NCBI GenBank assembly: GCA_946479785.1
Contig: CAMLHQ010000052.1
Coordinates: 1 to 22,037, forward strand
DNA: 22,037 bases
Direction: 5' to 3'
Origin: an uncultured Nitrospira sp.
GTDB lineage: Bacteria > Nitrospirota > Nitrospiria > Nitrospirales > Nitrospiraceae
Position numbers and translations under genes: made by a program
The notes under the pieces: generated by a model
Told to the model about the DNA's origin: nothing
Seen by the model: the letters and a program-made list of their open reading frames with translations, nothing else
The model's database searches: none
Shown: positions 1 to 7,436 of the stretch, one piece after another
Layout of the letters: every line of letters starts with the position of its first letter
Position numbering within the stretch: position 1 is the stretch's first letter

Positions 1-578
1 AACCCAAGGTACTGCGTCAGCGCCAGATAGAAGAGTCCCAGCGAGTGAGGGAACAACAGGGATTGCAGCACCGTTAGATTCGTTCCTTTCCCTTGTGCCA
101 CCATCGTGCTGACGAAATCGCCGAATCCATCGATTGACGCGACGGCGGCTTCTTCGTACCCGGACACAAAGAACGCTGAACCCAGATGCGCCTGATGGTG
201 CTCGACATGGTGCAGTTGCGCCTTGAGGGCGTCCGTCTTGATCCCCTTTGCCTCGCAGATCGTCGCCTTGACGTCATGAACCTTTCCAGCATTGCGCAAT
301 CGATCTCTCACCACGCTCCAATTGGGGCGCTTCAGGAAGGTGTAGAGCGCTTTGTCAATGAGATGTGCTTGCGGATCTCGATTGACAGCAATATGGTCGA
401 TATCTGACAGCGAAACCTTCGCTTCGAGGAGACAATACTCAATGGCCTGGATCGGGCAACCGGCCCAATGCTTCACGCGTGTAAACCGTTCTTCCTCCGC
501 GGCCGCAATCAGTTGTCCGTCACGGACGACGCAGGCCGACGCATCGGCATGAAACGCATTGATTCCAAGGATGATCAT
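1..578 (-). CDS. Carbamoyltransferase, NodU/CmcH family (N-terminal part, cut by window edge)
   Basis: I translated this myself; the frame is open to base 1, so only the first 192 residues are visible of a family that usually has about 550 to 620. The protein opens with MIILGINAFHADASACVV and then an AAAEEERFTRVKH block (residues 25-37), the N-terminal signature of NodU/CmcH carbamoyltransferases. The HHVEHHQAH segment at residues 123-131 matches the conserved His-rich metal/active-site motif, and SIDGFGD at 148-154 matches the actin-like-fold Asp-Gly motif. Family members transfer a carbamoyl group from carbamoyl phosphate, via carbamoyl-adenylate, to a hydroxyl. Here a sugar hydroxyl of the polysaccharide is the inferred target. 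The ATG at 578 is chosen because the homology begins at residue 2; the ribosome site is weak. It lies 185 bases downstream of the FAD oxidoreductase stop, the largest internal gap in the gene run, so it could have its own promoter. Confidence 0.92.
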   Translation of the reverse strand, partial: MIILGINAFHADASACVVRDGQLIAAAEEERFTRVKHWAGCPIQAIEYCLLEAKVSLSDIDHIAVNRDPQAHLIDKALYTFLKRPNWSVVRDRLRNAGKVHDVKATICEAKGIKTDALKAQLHHVEHHQAHLGSAFFVSGYEEAAVASIDGFGDFVSTMVAQGKGTNLTVLQSLLFPHSLGLFYLALTQYLG

Positions 579-667
579 CGAGTGCTTCGTTGTAAGGTCA
601 CATCTGACTGGTATCTACGTAGGCCTTTGGCGCTGTGAAGACCGCACACCCGTGACACAGCTATTCC

Positions 668-683
668 CTCAGGACCACCTGAG
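668..683. other. Short perfect inverted repeat between carbamoyltransferase and FAD oxidoreductase genes
   Basis: Six-base arms CTCAGG (668-673) and CCTGAG (678-683) flank a 4-base loop. A second 5-base hairpin, GCTGC/GCAGC with a 5-base loop, lies at 723-737. Neither is followed by a T-run on either strand, so neither looks like an intrinsic terminator. They may be chance or weak RNA structure in the only sizeable gap (579-763) before the carbamoyltransferase. I see no gene in that gap. Confidence 0.25.
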
Positions 684-763
684 CGTAAGTATTTCACAGC
701 ATGGACAGGACGCAATCATTTTGCTGCTTTCTGCAGCGCTATGATCAGCTCGGCGTTAAGCTA

Positions 764-2113
764 TTACGAACTATGTTGCGGTAGGGTGCCGATTGCTGGA
801 TTAGGAGCGGAGGCTGCGGGAAGGCTGGAGAGCTGCCTGGCAAGGTGAAGATGTTGAGGTGCAGCAACGAGCGAATCCATCTCGCCTGAAGCCATACGGA
901 TCCGTTGGACCGGTTCGACCCCAAAATGGCGGCTGACATTTACGGCCAAACTAAAACAGAGGGAAAACTTTCCGGGCAAGGCCAGTGTGTATCCATTGTG
1001 ATCCAAGATACGATAGAGGTAGTTGCGTGGACCGGTCGATGGCTCCATTTCGGTTTTTGATCCAAAATAGATCCTTGTTTGGTGGGCATCGATATACTTC
1101 CAGACCTGCCTGACACGTTCCATCATCCGCCGACTCGCCTCGCCGCGTCGCTCATCATTCCAATCACTGACGGCGTAGGACATCGCGTTCCCAATCACCG
1201 AATACTGCACGCTCCCTGAGTCGTGATAGAGATGGTTGATGGTGCCCTTGACCTCCGGTGACATTCTCGCAAAATTCACTTCGGTCAACGCAGGAACGGC
1301 GACCAAGAGAGGGCTGACAAAAACCCGCACATGCCGGTCGAACGCTGCCGCATCCTTGCCCGTTGCCACAATCGTGTGTCCAGCCAAAAATTGGACAGGC
1401 TCTCCTGTCACACGCTGGATTCCACGAACGGTACCGGTACTAATCGATTGCACATGAACCCCAAGGGCGAGCCGCCCTCCACTCCCTAAGAATGATCGCA
1501 GCAGATCCTCGCCGATCAGTCTCGCGTTCATGGATCGATCACGAGATTTGAGCACGAAAGAAATATCATCGAGTGGAGTCTGCAGAGCGCTCTGATGCAG
1601 GATGGACTGAAGGGGCTGCGTGCGAGTCCCAATCTGCTGGCTCATACTCCTTGATGAATCCAGGCTCTCGTACCACGACATGCGTCGCTTGGCCCGCGCC
1701 AAGGCGAGAGCCCACGGCGCCTTCCATCTCCACCCCACGCTCCCAAGACTGGCATAGGCATAAAACAACGTGTGATTCGAAAACCACCCCCGGGGACCCT
1801 TTGTCGAGATATGGGTCCCGATGCGCAAGTTCATATTGGGGAAGTCCGAGTAGTAATCGACAAGATCATCCAGGTTGCCCGCCAGCGTGCGGCAGAAAAA
1901 GTGGTCAGGGAGTGCCGAATATAAAGCCCCTGTATGAAACCACCCCTGCTGCTCCGCCGATGCCTCACCACAGAGGATCTCATTCTTCTCAAGAAGGACT
2001 ACAGAGGCTCCGGACCGCTGCAGCAATTCCGCAATGGCAAGCCCGGCAATCCCGCCACCGACAACGGCAAAGTCAAACGATGTATGAGCCGATCCCGACA
2101 TCCGGACCCTCAT
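764..2113 (-). CDS. FAD-dependent oxidoreductase, DAO/glycine-oxidase-like fold
   Basis: A 449-residue protein with an N-terminal dinucleotide-binding motif, VVGGGIAG at residues 17-24, and the acidic residue closing the second beta strand (E42 in VVLLEKNE). This is the layout of FAD-binding D-amino-acid-oxidase/glycine-oxidase-type flavoproteins. No signal peptide or membrane segment is evident, so it should be cytoplasmic. The ATG at 2113 overlaps the aminotransferase stop as ATGA. A second in-frame ATG at 2101 has a better-placed GAGGG five bases upstream and may be the true start. The substrate is unknown. Its coupling to a sugar-type aminotransferase inside a polysaccharide operon suggests it oxidises an amino sugar, an amine substituent or a related intermediate, but that is inference only. 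Confidence 0.82.
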   Translation of the reverse strand: MRVRMSGSAHTSFDFAVVGGGIAGLAIAELLQRSGASVVLLEKNEILCGEASAEQQGWFHTGALYSALPDHFFCRTLAGNLDDLVDYYSDFPNMNLRIGTHISTKGPRGWFSNHTLFYAYASLGSVGWRWKAPWALALARAKRRMSWYESLDSSRSMSQQIGTRTQPLQSILHQSALQTPLDDISFVLKSRDRSMNARLIGEDLLRSFLGSGGRLALGVHVQSISTGTVRGIQRVTGEPVQFLAGHTIVATGKDAAAFDRHVRVFVSPLLVAVPALTEVNFARMSPEVKGTINHLYHDSGSVQYSVIGNAMSYAVSDWNDERRGEASRRMMERVRQVWKYIDAHQTRIYFGSKTEMEPSTGPRNYLYRILDHNGYTLALPGKFSLCFSLAVNVSRHFGVEPVQRIRMASGEMDSLVAAPQHLHLARQLSSLPAASAPNPAIGTLPQHSS

Positions 2114-3243
2114 CCCAGGTGTTTCGCCAGTATTTCACCGACGACTCGACCCTCTTCCTCCGTCATACCGGATGTCAAGGGCGGACAGAGATGGTTGGGA
2201 CACCATTGGTCTGCGCCAGGATACGATTCCCCCGCGCAAATTCCTTCGAATACAGGCTGACGATGGCAGGGCAATTCATAGACTCCGCCTCCCAATATGA
2301 CGCCTTCTTGGGCCAGCGTTGTTTTCACGGATTCCAGCGTACGGTTGGGGGGGAGCAACACAATAAGTTTGTAGTGACTCGCCGCATCCATGTGGGCCGT
2401 CGAGCAATATGAAAGACCGGCTCGGTCAAGCTCCCGCGTGATTGCGTGAGCAACGAGCGCGCGCCGTTCTAGCATGGCCGGTAATTTCCTCAGCTGAATG
2501 AGTCCAAGAAGGGCATTCATTTCCGTCATGCGGCTACTGTTTCCGAAATCATGATGCAGTCCGCCATAGTTCATGCCACGCTTGCCCTGATTACGATAAG
2601 ATCTGGCAGAAACAGCTTCTTCCTCGCGGTCAATATTGATCATCCCACCTTCACAGGTGGTCATGACCTTGGTAGGGAAAAATGAAAAGGCAGCGCCATC
2701 TGCCATCTTCCCCGACTTGACCCCACCCAACTGGCTCCCATGGGCATGAGCGGCATCTTCGATGACGAAGGCGCCCTGATCACGGCAAAATTGTACAACG
2801 GAAGGAAATTCCAAAGAGATGACACCCCCAATATGCACCCACACGACCCCGGCAATATTGGGCCGGAGTGTGAACGCTGTTTGGACCATGCTGAGCGTCG
2901 GCGCAAACGTTTTGGGGTCCATGTCCAGGTATTGAACTATCCCACCGGCCCGAAGGATCGAAGCTACCGTGGCAAAGTTTGTATTCGTCGGGACGAGGAC
3001 AACCTTGCCTACCACCTGTTTGATCCGCAGTAGGAATTCAAGGGCCGATGAACCGGAATTCACGCTCACCGCATATCGTGAGCCAATAAACCTCGCAAAC
3101 TCCTGCTCAAAGCGTTCCGTATGTTCTCCAAGAATCAATGTGCCGGAGCGAAGAATATTTGCGACGCCGGCCTGGAATTCAGCGATCTCCGCTTCCGTCA
3201 GATCGAAGAAGAACGGTCTGATGGTGTGTCTCTGACTCATCAT
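2110..3243 (-). CDS. DegT/DnrJ/EryC1/StrS-type PLP aminotransferase
   Basis: A 377-residue protein, the normal length for this fold-type I family. The GSSALE phosphate-binding segment lies at 64-69, the IEDAAHAHGS block around the cofactor-contacting Asp at 161-170 (D163), and the Schiff-base lysine in SFFPTK at K192, followed by TTCEGGMI. Family members transaminate nucleotide-linked keto sugars, usually from glutamate, to give amino sugars for glycans. Some members act on other substrates or have lost transaminase activity, but the lysine is present here. The gene abuts the preceding GT2 gene: that TAG ends at 3244 and this ATG begins at 3243. It shares ATGA with the FAD oxidoreductase, so the two are probably translationally coupled. 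The second residue is also Met, so the start could be 3240. Confidence 0.92.
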   Translation of the reverse strand: MMSQRHTIRPFFFDLTEAEIAEFQAGVANILRSGTLILGEHTERFEQEFARFIGSRYAVSVNSGSSALEFLLRIKQVVGKVVLVPTNTNFATVASILRAGGIVQYLDMDPKTFAPTLSMVQTAFTLRPNIAGVVWVHIGGVISLEFPSVVQFCRDQGAFVIEDAAHAHGSQLGGVKSGKMADGAAFSFFPTKVMTTCEGGMINIDREEEAVSARSYRNQGKRGMNYGGLHHDFGNSSRMTEMNALLGLIQLRKLPAMLERRALVAHAITRELDRAGLSYCSTAHMDAASHYKLIVLLPPNRTLESVKTTLAQEGVILGGGVYELPCHRQPVFEGICAGESYPGADQWCPNHLCPPLTSGMTEEEGRVVGEILAKHLG

Positions 3244-4125
3244 CTAGGTGTTCCGATGGTCAATGATGCGGGATTGCCAATGAGAACGCTCTTCATAAAT
3301 TCTTGCATCGACGTAAAACCGATACCAAAAGGCCTGGAGCACGTGAAAAATGAGACCCGGGACGCCGTCCAATAAACCAAGGCGAAATATATATCGATAC
3401 ACAAAATACCCGAAGGCGCGCAGGAACAGGGGAGACCTGGCATAGACCCGAGTTTTAAACCAGCGGGTCCGCTCAACCTTGTTGCCGAAGAGACGAGGCT
3501 TCAGGTCTTTGCGAGGGTCTTGCGTTTCAAGCAACGTATCGCTCATTTCTCCGTCCGACAGGTCATCGTGCTTGCGCAGCCAGTACTTCAAATGGTTCTG
3601 GCGATTGTCCTCCAGAAAATCGTGCTCGGCATACATCGCTTGCCCGCTTGCCAGGATGAGGTGCTCTTCGGTTTTCTCCTCGTATCGTGCCATTCCCCTC
3701 CGAAACATTCGCAGAATATGGTGGGGATAGATCCCGCCATGCTTGAGCCAGTGATTCATGAAATACATCCGGCGATTCAAATAGATGCCCGTGACGTGTG
3801 GGCCACATGTCGAGACCAGTTCGCTCAACTCTTCTTTGAGCTGCGCCGGCAGGACCTCATCCGCGTCCAGCCGAAGAATCCATGGACGATCGAGCGGCAC
3901 ATGATCCAACGCCCAATTGAATTGCAGGGCCTGATTCACGAACGCATGCTGATAGATACGACAGCGATGCTCCTCACAGATCTTTACCGTATTGTCGGTG
4001 CTGGCGGAGTCCACAATCACGATATCGTTGGTGAATCCGGCTAGTGAATCGAGGCATCGCTCGATATTACGTTCTTCGTTGAATGTGAGAATGATGACGG
4101 TGACAGACTGGTTATGCGCGCTCAC
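3244..4125 (-). CDS. Glycosyltransferase family 2 (WaaE/KdtX-like)
   Basis: A 293-residue GT-A-fold glycosyltransferase. The N-terminus has VIILTFNEE (residues 10-18), the nucleotide-binding IVIVDSASTDNT (35-46), and a DXD-type LRLDADE at 84-90 (D87, D89) that should bind Mn/Mg and the sugar nucleotide. The C-terminal 60 residues are rich in aromatic and basic residues with short amphipathic or hydrophobic stretches, as in WaaE-like LPS-core glucosyltransferases, suggesting membrane-surface association. The donor and acceptor cannot be read from sequence. The start codon is GTG at 4125, ten bases after the preceding methyltransferase stop, with an AGGTGA just upstream. A later start would cut into the first beta strand. 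Confidence 0.9.
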   Translation of the reverse strand: MSAHNQSVTVIILTFNEERNIERCLDSLAGFTNDIVIVDSASTDNTVKICEEHRCRIYQHAFVNQALQFNWALDHVPLDRPWILRLDADEVLPAQLKEELSELVSTCGPHVTGIYLNRRMYFMNHWLKHGGIYPHHILRMFRRGMARYEEKTEEHLILASGQAMYAEHDFLEDNRQNHLKYWLRKHDDLSDGEMSDTLLETQDPRKDLKPRLFGNKVERTRWFKTRVYARSPLFLRAFGYFVYRYIFRLGLLDGVPGLIFHVLQAFWYRFYVDARIYEERSHWQSRIIDHRNT

Positions 4126-4135
4126 ATCTCACCTG

Positions 4136-4804
4136 TCATGGCCGTAGATGCGCGAAAACGATCAAGTGGGCACCAAAGGTCGGGAACCAATCAGCAAGGC
4201 GTTCGAAGATCCATCCGGTGGCATGGAGCCGGCGAGAATACAACACATGACTCGCGACCACGCGCTCTATCACAAACCCGTTTCTTGTCAGTAATTCGAC
4301 GAGCGTGTCCCTCGTATGGAAATGGTAATGGTACGGCTCGTATACGAACTTGGGCATGCGACCGAAGAGCATCAGAAACCGGTTGACGAGAAATGACAGA
4401 TTCGGCGTCGTCACAATGAGTCGACCGCCCGGTTTCAAGGCCCGTCGACATTCCTGGAGGAAAGCGGACTCATCGATCATGTGCTCGATTATCTCCCCAG
4501 CCGTCACAACGTCGAAGGAGGCCGCCTCCACCGGAAAACCTTCATTGAGATCGCATTGAATCGTTCTAATCCGATCGTGACGACGCCGATTCACATCGAG
4601 CGCGGTGCAGTCCCATCCCAGACTCACAAGAGAATCGGCAAAGCTGCCCTTGGCATAACCCACATCCAGCAATCGGCCGACCGCCTCAGTCGTCAAGGCG
4701 TGGACGACTTTCTCAATACGAGGAAAGTCGGCGACCACTTCCTCGGCATGGTGAAGGCATTGCACCTGACGGAGGCTTGCAGTTATTTCCTTTGCTGCCG
4801 CCAT
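4136..4804 (-). CDS. Class I SAM-dependent methyltransferase (Methyltransf_11/23 type)
   Basis: A 222-residue protein with a Rossmann-type SAM fold. Motif I is LLDVGYAKGSFA at 45-56, the acidic ribose-binding residue is D70 in CTALD, motif II is around DVVTAGEIIEHM (98-109), and LKPGGRLIVTTPN at 123-135 forms the typical beta-4/beta-5 region. Motif I reads GYAKG rather than the more usual GCGxG, which is tolerated in the family. The frame stays open upstream to 4864, but I chose the ATG at 4804. That ATG forms a TGATG overlap with the previous gene's stop and has GGAAG eight bases upstream. The likely role is O- or C-methylation of a sugar in the glycan; the target is not predictable. Confidence 0.87.
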   Translation of the reverse strand: MAAAKEITASLRQVQCLHHAEEVVADFPRIEKVVHALTTEAVGRLLDVGYAKGSFADSLVSLGWDCTALDVNRRRHDRIRTIQCDLNEGFPVEAASFDVVTAGEIIEHMIDESAFLQECRRALKPGGRLIVTTPNLSFLVNRFLMLFGRMPKFVYEPYHYHFHTRDTLVELLTRNGFVIERVVASHVLYSRRLHATGWIFERLADWFPTFGAHLIVFAHLRP

Positions 4805-5484
4805 CACGATCGCTTCCGTCCCAGCATTCCCACACAAGTCCCCAGGAAACGACTCCGCACCCAAGGCAATTTGGCATAGAAGAACCGCGTCTCGACGTCG
4901 AACCCTGCGGCCTCGAACGCCGGCTTCACGCGATGAGGCCAGAACAGGTATTGATTGGCAGAGCGACCTTTAACCAAATAACGATAGAGCATCATGGGAT
5001 TGTAGGGATTCGGATCCCAGCTCAAGAACACCCCGCCCGGCGCCAGGACGCGAGCCGCCTCAGAGAGGACCAGACTGAGGTCCGGCAATTCGCAAAGCAC
5101 TAAGCTGGCAAAAACCACGTCGAACGACCCCATACGGAAGGGGAGCGAGAAACAATCCCCTGCAACCGGACGCAATGCTGGATTTTGATTTGCGCGCATG
5201 GCCGGCAACATACGTTCCACAAAGAGTTCATGCCCGACAATCATGCGGGGCCGGAAACGATCGGCAATCAATCTGGTATAGGTACACTCGCCTGCGCCGA
5301 GTTCGAGGACATGCTTGCCGCCGAACATAGACTCCGGATCAAACCAGCATCGAACATACGGCTCCAGATGCAGATATGCCTTGGCCTCCTCCGGCCATAT
5401 CGGGCAATAAAAATCCCTGGCGGCTTGGTAGGAGTATGAGAGAGCCACCTTCTCTGCCACGCTAGAACCGCTTCTCTTCGCCAC
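4804..5484 (-). CDS. Class I SAM-dependent methyltransferase
   Basis: A 226-residue methyltransferase with motif I HVLELGAGECTYTRLIA (58-74), a post-II segment FDVVFASLVLCELPD (121-135) and VLAPGGVFLSWDPNP (146-160). The acceptor-side sequence near the C-terminus (FWPHRVKPAFEAAGFDVETRF) is typical of Methyltransf_11 proteins. It overlaps the next methyltransferase by one base (TGATG), so the two are probably made in step. The start is uncertain. The GTG at 5484 is the first in-frame start codon after an AAGGAG at about 5501-5506, but the spacing (16 bases) is long. A GTG at 5460 would remove eight residues. The target is probably a sugar of the same glycan. Confidence 0.85.
   Translation of the reverse strand: MAKRSGSSVAEKVALSYSYQAARDFYCPIWPEEAKAYLHLEPYVRCWFDPESMFGGKHVLELGAGECTYTRLIADRFRPRMIVGHELFVERMLPAMRANQNPALRPVAGDCFSLPFRMGSFDVVFASLVLCELPDLSLVLSEAARVLAPGGVFLSWDPNPYNPMMLYRYLVKGRSANQYLFWPHRVKPAFEAAGFDVETRFFYAKLPWVRSRFLGTCVGMLGRKRS
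4813..4817 (-). promoter_or_regulatory. Ribosome binding site deciding the 4804 start
   Basis: GGAAG on the minus strand lies eight bases before the ATG at 4804. It favours that start over the upstream in-frame codon at 4864, which would overlap the preceding gene by 61 bases. Confidence 0.5.
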
Positions 5485-5510
5485 ATGGACGCAATGACAA
5501 CTCCTTCGCG

Positions 5511-6032
5511 CTATGCCGCATAGCGATGTTTCGATACGACTTGGCCCATCAGCTCTTCCAATGCTTGAGCCACCAACGATACCATCGGAGACGGTGGAAG
5601 AGGGCGCCTTGTCATAGTAAGCTGCCTCGCCTTGGCGATAGCATCCGGCAAATCTTCCGGCTCAATTGCAAGCACGATTCGACCATCGGCCGAGAGGGCT
5701 TTGGCCAATTCCATTTGATGATCGTCAATCACTTCGCCGTACTGTTGTCTTCTTGGCATAACGACAGGAATCTTCCCAGCCCGAAGCACATGCAATAATG
5801 TTCCCGCACCTCCATGGCAGATAACCAGATTCGCACTGTGAACAATCGACGCAAACGTTTCAACATCCAAAAAGCCCTGCTGCCTACAACGGACGGGCCG
5901 AAACGCAGAATTGTTTCCGCGCTGGACAAATACCTCATCGGTTCCAAAGACACCTTCGCGAGCAAGACGCTCTACCGCATCGAGTAATCTCATGTAGCCA
6001 TCCGTGGCATTGCCGACTGTAACAAAGATCAC
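5511..6032 (-). CDS. PssE/Alg13-like catalytic subunit of a split glycosyltransferase (GT28 C-terminal fold)
   Basis: A 173-residue protein beginning MIFVTVGNATDGYMRLLDAV, with HGGAGT at 73-78 and PRRQQYGEVIDDHQ at 93-106. These are the donor-binding motifs of the C-terminal half of MurG/Alg13/PssE. The partner is the adjacent PssD-like gene. Known PssD/PssE and Cps14F/G pairs form one glycosyltransferase at the inner face of the cytoplasmic membrane. I moved the start to the GTG at 6032. It makes a GTGA overlap with the partner's stop, has GGAGGG eight bases upstream, and puts the first beta strand at the N-terminus as in homologues. A longer frame reaching 6086 would add 18 unrelated residues. 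Confidence 0.9.
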   Translation of the reverse strand: MIFVTVGNATDGYMRLLDAVERLAREGVFGTDEVFVQRGNNSAFRPVRCRQQGFLDVETFASIVHSANLVICHGGAGTLLHVLRAGKIPVVMPRRQQYGEVIDDHQMELAKALSADGRIVLAIEPEDLPDAIAKARQLTMTRRPLPPSPMVSLVAQALEELMGQVVSKHRYAA

Positions 6033-6493
6033 GCGAGCGGCCCTCCGTAGGTCCCTCGAGGGAAAAAAGGCTCCAACTCCTTCCATTGATAAAAGAACCG
6101 GTCAGCCAATCGATACATGATTCTCCCAGCGAGTGATGGGCTGGAGACGCGAGCGATCGTTTCAACAAAAAGAATCTTTATTCCGAGGAGTTTTCCGACA
6201 ATCGCGAAGGGCACAGCCGGCCCAGCACCGGTACTGAGGATCACGGCTGGACGCTTATTTCGAAGAATATGCCACGCCTCCCAGAGATTCACGAAGAATA
6301 GCCAATCGCGCTCTGAATGATGAATGAAATAGGTCTTGCCATAGAGACCTTTCGGCAATTGGACGTAATCATTCAATACATAAAAGTGGTCAAACCTGTC
6401 ATAGACAGGCTTGAGAGACAGAGCCTCGGTGAAGTGCCCACCGCACGAAGAGACAATGCAGATTGTTGCTCTAGGTCCATCCGGCATTATCAT
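6029..6493 (-). CDS. PssD/Alg14-like membrane-anchoring subunit of a split glycosyltransferase
   Basis: A protein of about 154 residues with the Alg14/PssD hallmarks SSCGGH (15-20), STGAGPA (87-93) and VETIAR (110-115). A moderately hydrophobic stretch around 92-110 resembles the membrane-associated face described for this family. It recruits the PssE-like catalytic partner encoded immediately downstream. Together they should add one sugar to a lipid-linked acceptor. The frame can be read from a TTG at 6526, but I prefer the ATG at 6493, one base after the preceding stop, or the ATG at 6487, which has GAG at better spacing. Confidence 0.9.
   Translation of the reverse strand: MIMPDGPRATICIVSSCGGHFTEALSLKPVYDRFDHFYVLNDYVQLPKGLYGKTYFIHHSERDWLFFVNLWEAWHILRNKRPAVILSTGAGPAVPFAIVGKLLGIKILFVETIARVSSPSLAGRIMYRLADRFFYQWKELEPFFPRGTYGGPLA
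6041..6046 (-). promoter_or_regulatory. Ribosome binding site for the GTG start of the PssE-like gene
   Basis: GGAGGG on the minus strand lies eight bases before the GTG at 6032, inside the end of the PssD-like gene. It is the strongest Shine-Dalgarno match I found in the operon, and it fixes a non-ATG start. Confidence 0.65.
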
Positions 6494-6494
6494 C

Positions 6495-7436
6495 TCAAGA
6501 TGTGAAGGCCCTATTGGGTCTGGCAATAATAACGAGCTCTTCCCCGAATCCCAGCCACCCTTGGGCCCATCGCAAGGGCGACAGGAATAGACCTGCCACT
6601 AGGCGTAACAAATTGCAGGTGAACCAAACGACCTTCTTTGCAGGACTCATGGGCACGATATCGTAATTCGCTGTCCTCAAATCAGGCTGTCTTCGTCGGA
6701 TCGATCTCGCCAGAGTATTCACCCATCCTGATAAGGGCTCGACGGTTCTTTCATACAGGATAGTGAAACCTGCTGCGAGAAGACCATGCTTGAGTGTCTG
6801 ACGATGAAAATAATGGAGATGATACGGTTCATATCCATTCCACCCTGGCAAGTGCGCGTTCCATGAGCTAACATTCGGAACCGCAATATATAACACCCCT
6901 TCTTCATTAAGCAGATGCTTGACCGCACGCAGCCCTGAGAAAGGTGAATCAAGGTGCTCTAGAACATGGCTCATGATGACAGCATGGTAGGAGCCCGCGC
7001 ACATCTCCTGCGCATGGGCCTCGAGAGTCCGATTATGTATTTGCAATGCGTATCGGCCTTGCAGCACGGACGAGATGGCTCGGGAGAAATCAAGGCCTTC
7101 GACTTGATATCCAGACGACCGTAATGCCCTGAGCAGAGTACCTCGGCCAACGCCTACCTCAAGGACACGTCCACACGGAAGAACAGCCGCTAGTTCCCGA
7201 CGCCGACGACTCACATTCAGGAAGTCGTAGAATTGTGTAAAGAGGTCAGTGTGAGACAAATAATCCTGCCCAAAGACCTCTTCTTGTAGGAGCCTATGGC
7301 TTTCGCCAGCCGGAAGGAGAGAAGACCGCCGTATATGCCCACAAGCACAACATGATTCGAGATCGTCCCAGCGCCAGCCAGTGAAGGATGTAGCCTTACA
7401 CATGCCACATGGAATTTCGCGGACCGGTGTGTTCAT
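6495..7436 (-). CDS. Class I SAM-dependent methyltransferase with N-terminal Cys-cluster segment
   Basis: A 313-residue protein. The first 35 residues carry C10xxC13 and C29-C30-x-C32, which looks like a small zinc-ribbon-type element found ahead of the SAM domain in some sugar methyltransferases. The SAM domain follows, with VLEVGVGRGTLL at 91-102, the acidic residue of GLDFS near D116, SHVLEHLD at 146-153 and a VPNVSSWN loop near 176-183. A hydrophobic stretch at about 258-275 (WFTCNLLRLVAGLFLSPL) may associate with the membrane. The ATG at 7436 was chosen over an in-frame start at 7514 because it forms ATGA with the preceding stop and has GGAGAG upstream. The target is unknown; a sugar or lipid-linked glycan is likely. 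Confidence 0.88.
   Translation of the reverse strand: MNTPVREIPCGMCKATSFTGWRWDDLESCCACGHIRRSSLLPAGESHRLLQEEVFGQDYLSHTDLFTQFYDFLNVSRRRRELAAVLPCGRVLEVGVGRGTLLRALRSSGYQVEGLDFSRAISSVLQGRYALQIHNRTLEAHAQEMCAGSYHAVIMSHVLEHLDSPFSGLRAVKHLLNEEGVLYIAVPNVSSWNAHLPGWNGYEPYHLHYFHRQTLKHGLLAAGFTILYERTVEPLSGWVNTLARSIRRRQPDLRTANYDIVPMSPAKKVVWFTCNLLRLVAGLFLSPLRWAQGWLGFGEELVIIARPNRAFTS

Noticed and set aside
723..737. GCTGC/GCAGC hairpin downstream of the FAD oxidoreductase as a terminator
   Set aside because: The stem is only five bases and there is no T-run after it on the minus strand.
1573..2412. 279-residue open frame on the plus strand
   Set aside because: It lies antisense across the FAD oxidoreductase and aminotransferase, both with clear family motifs. 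Its translation is Pro/Ser/Arg-rich with no recognisable domain.
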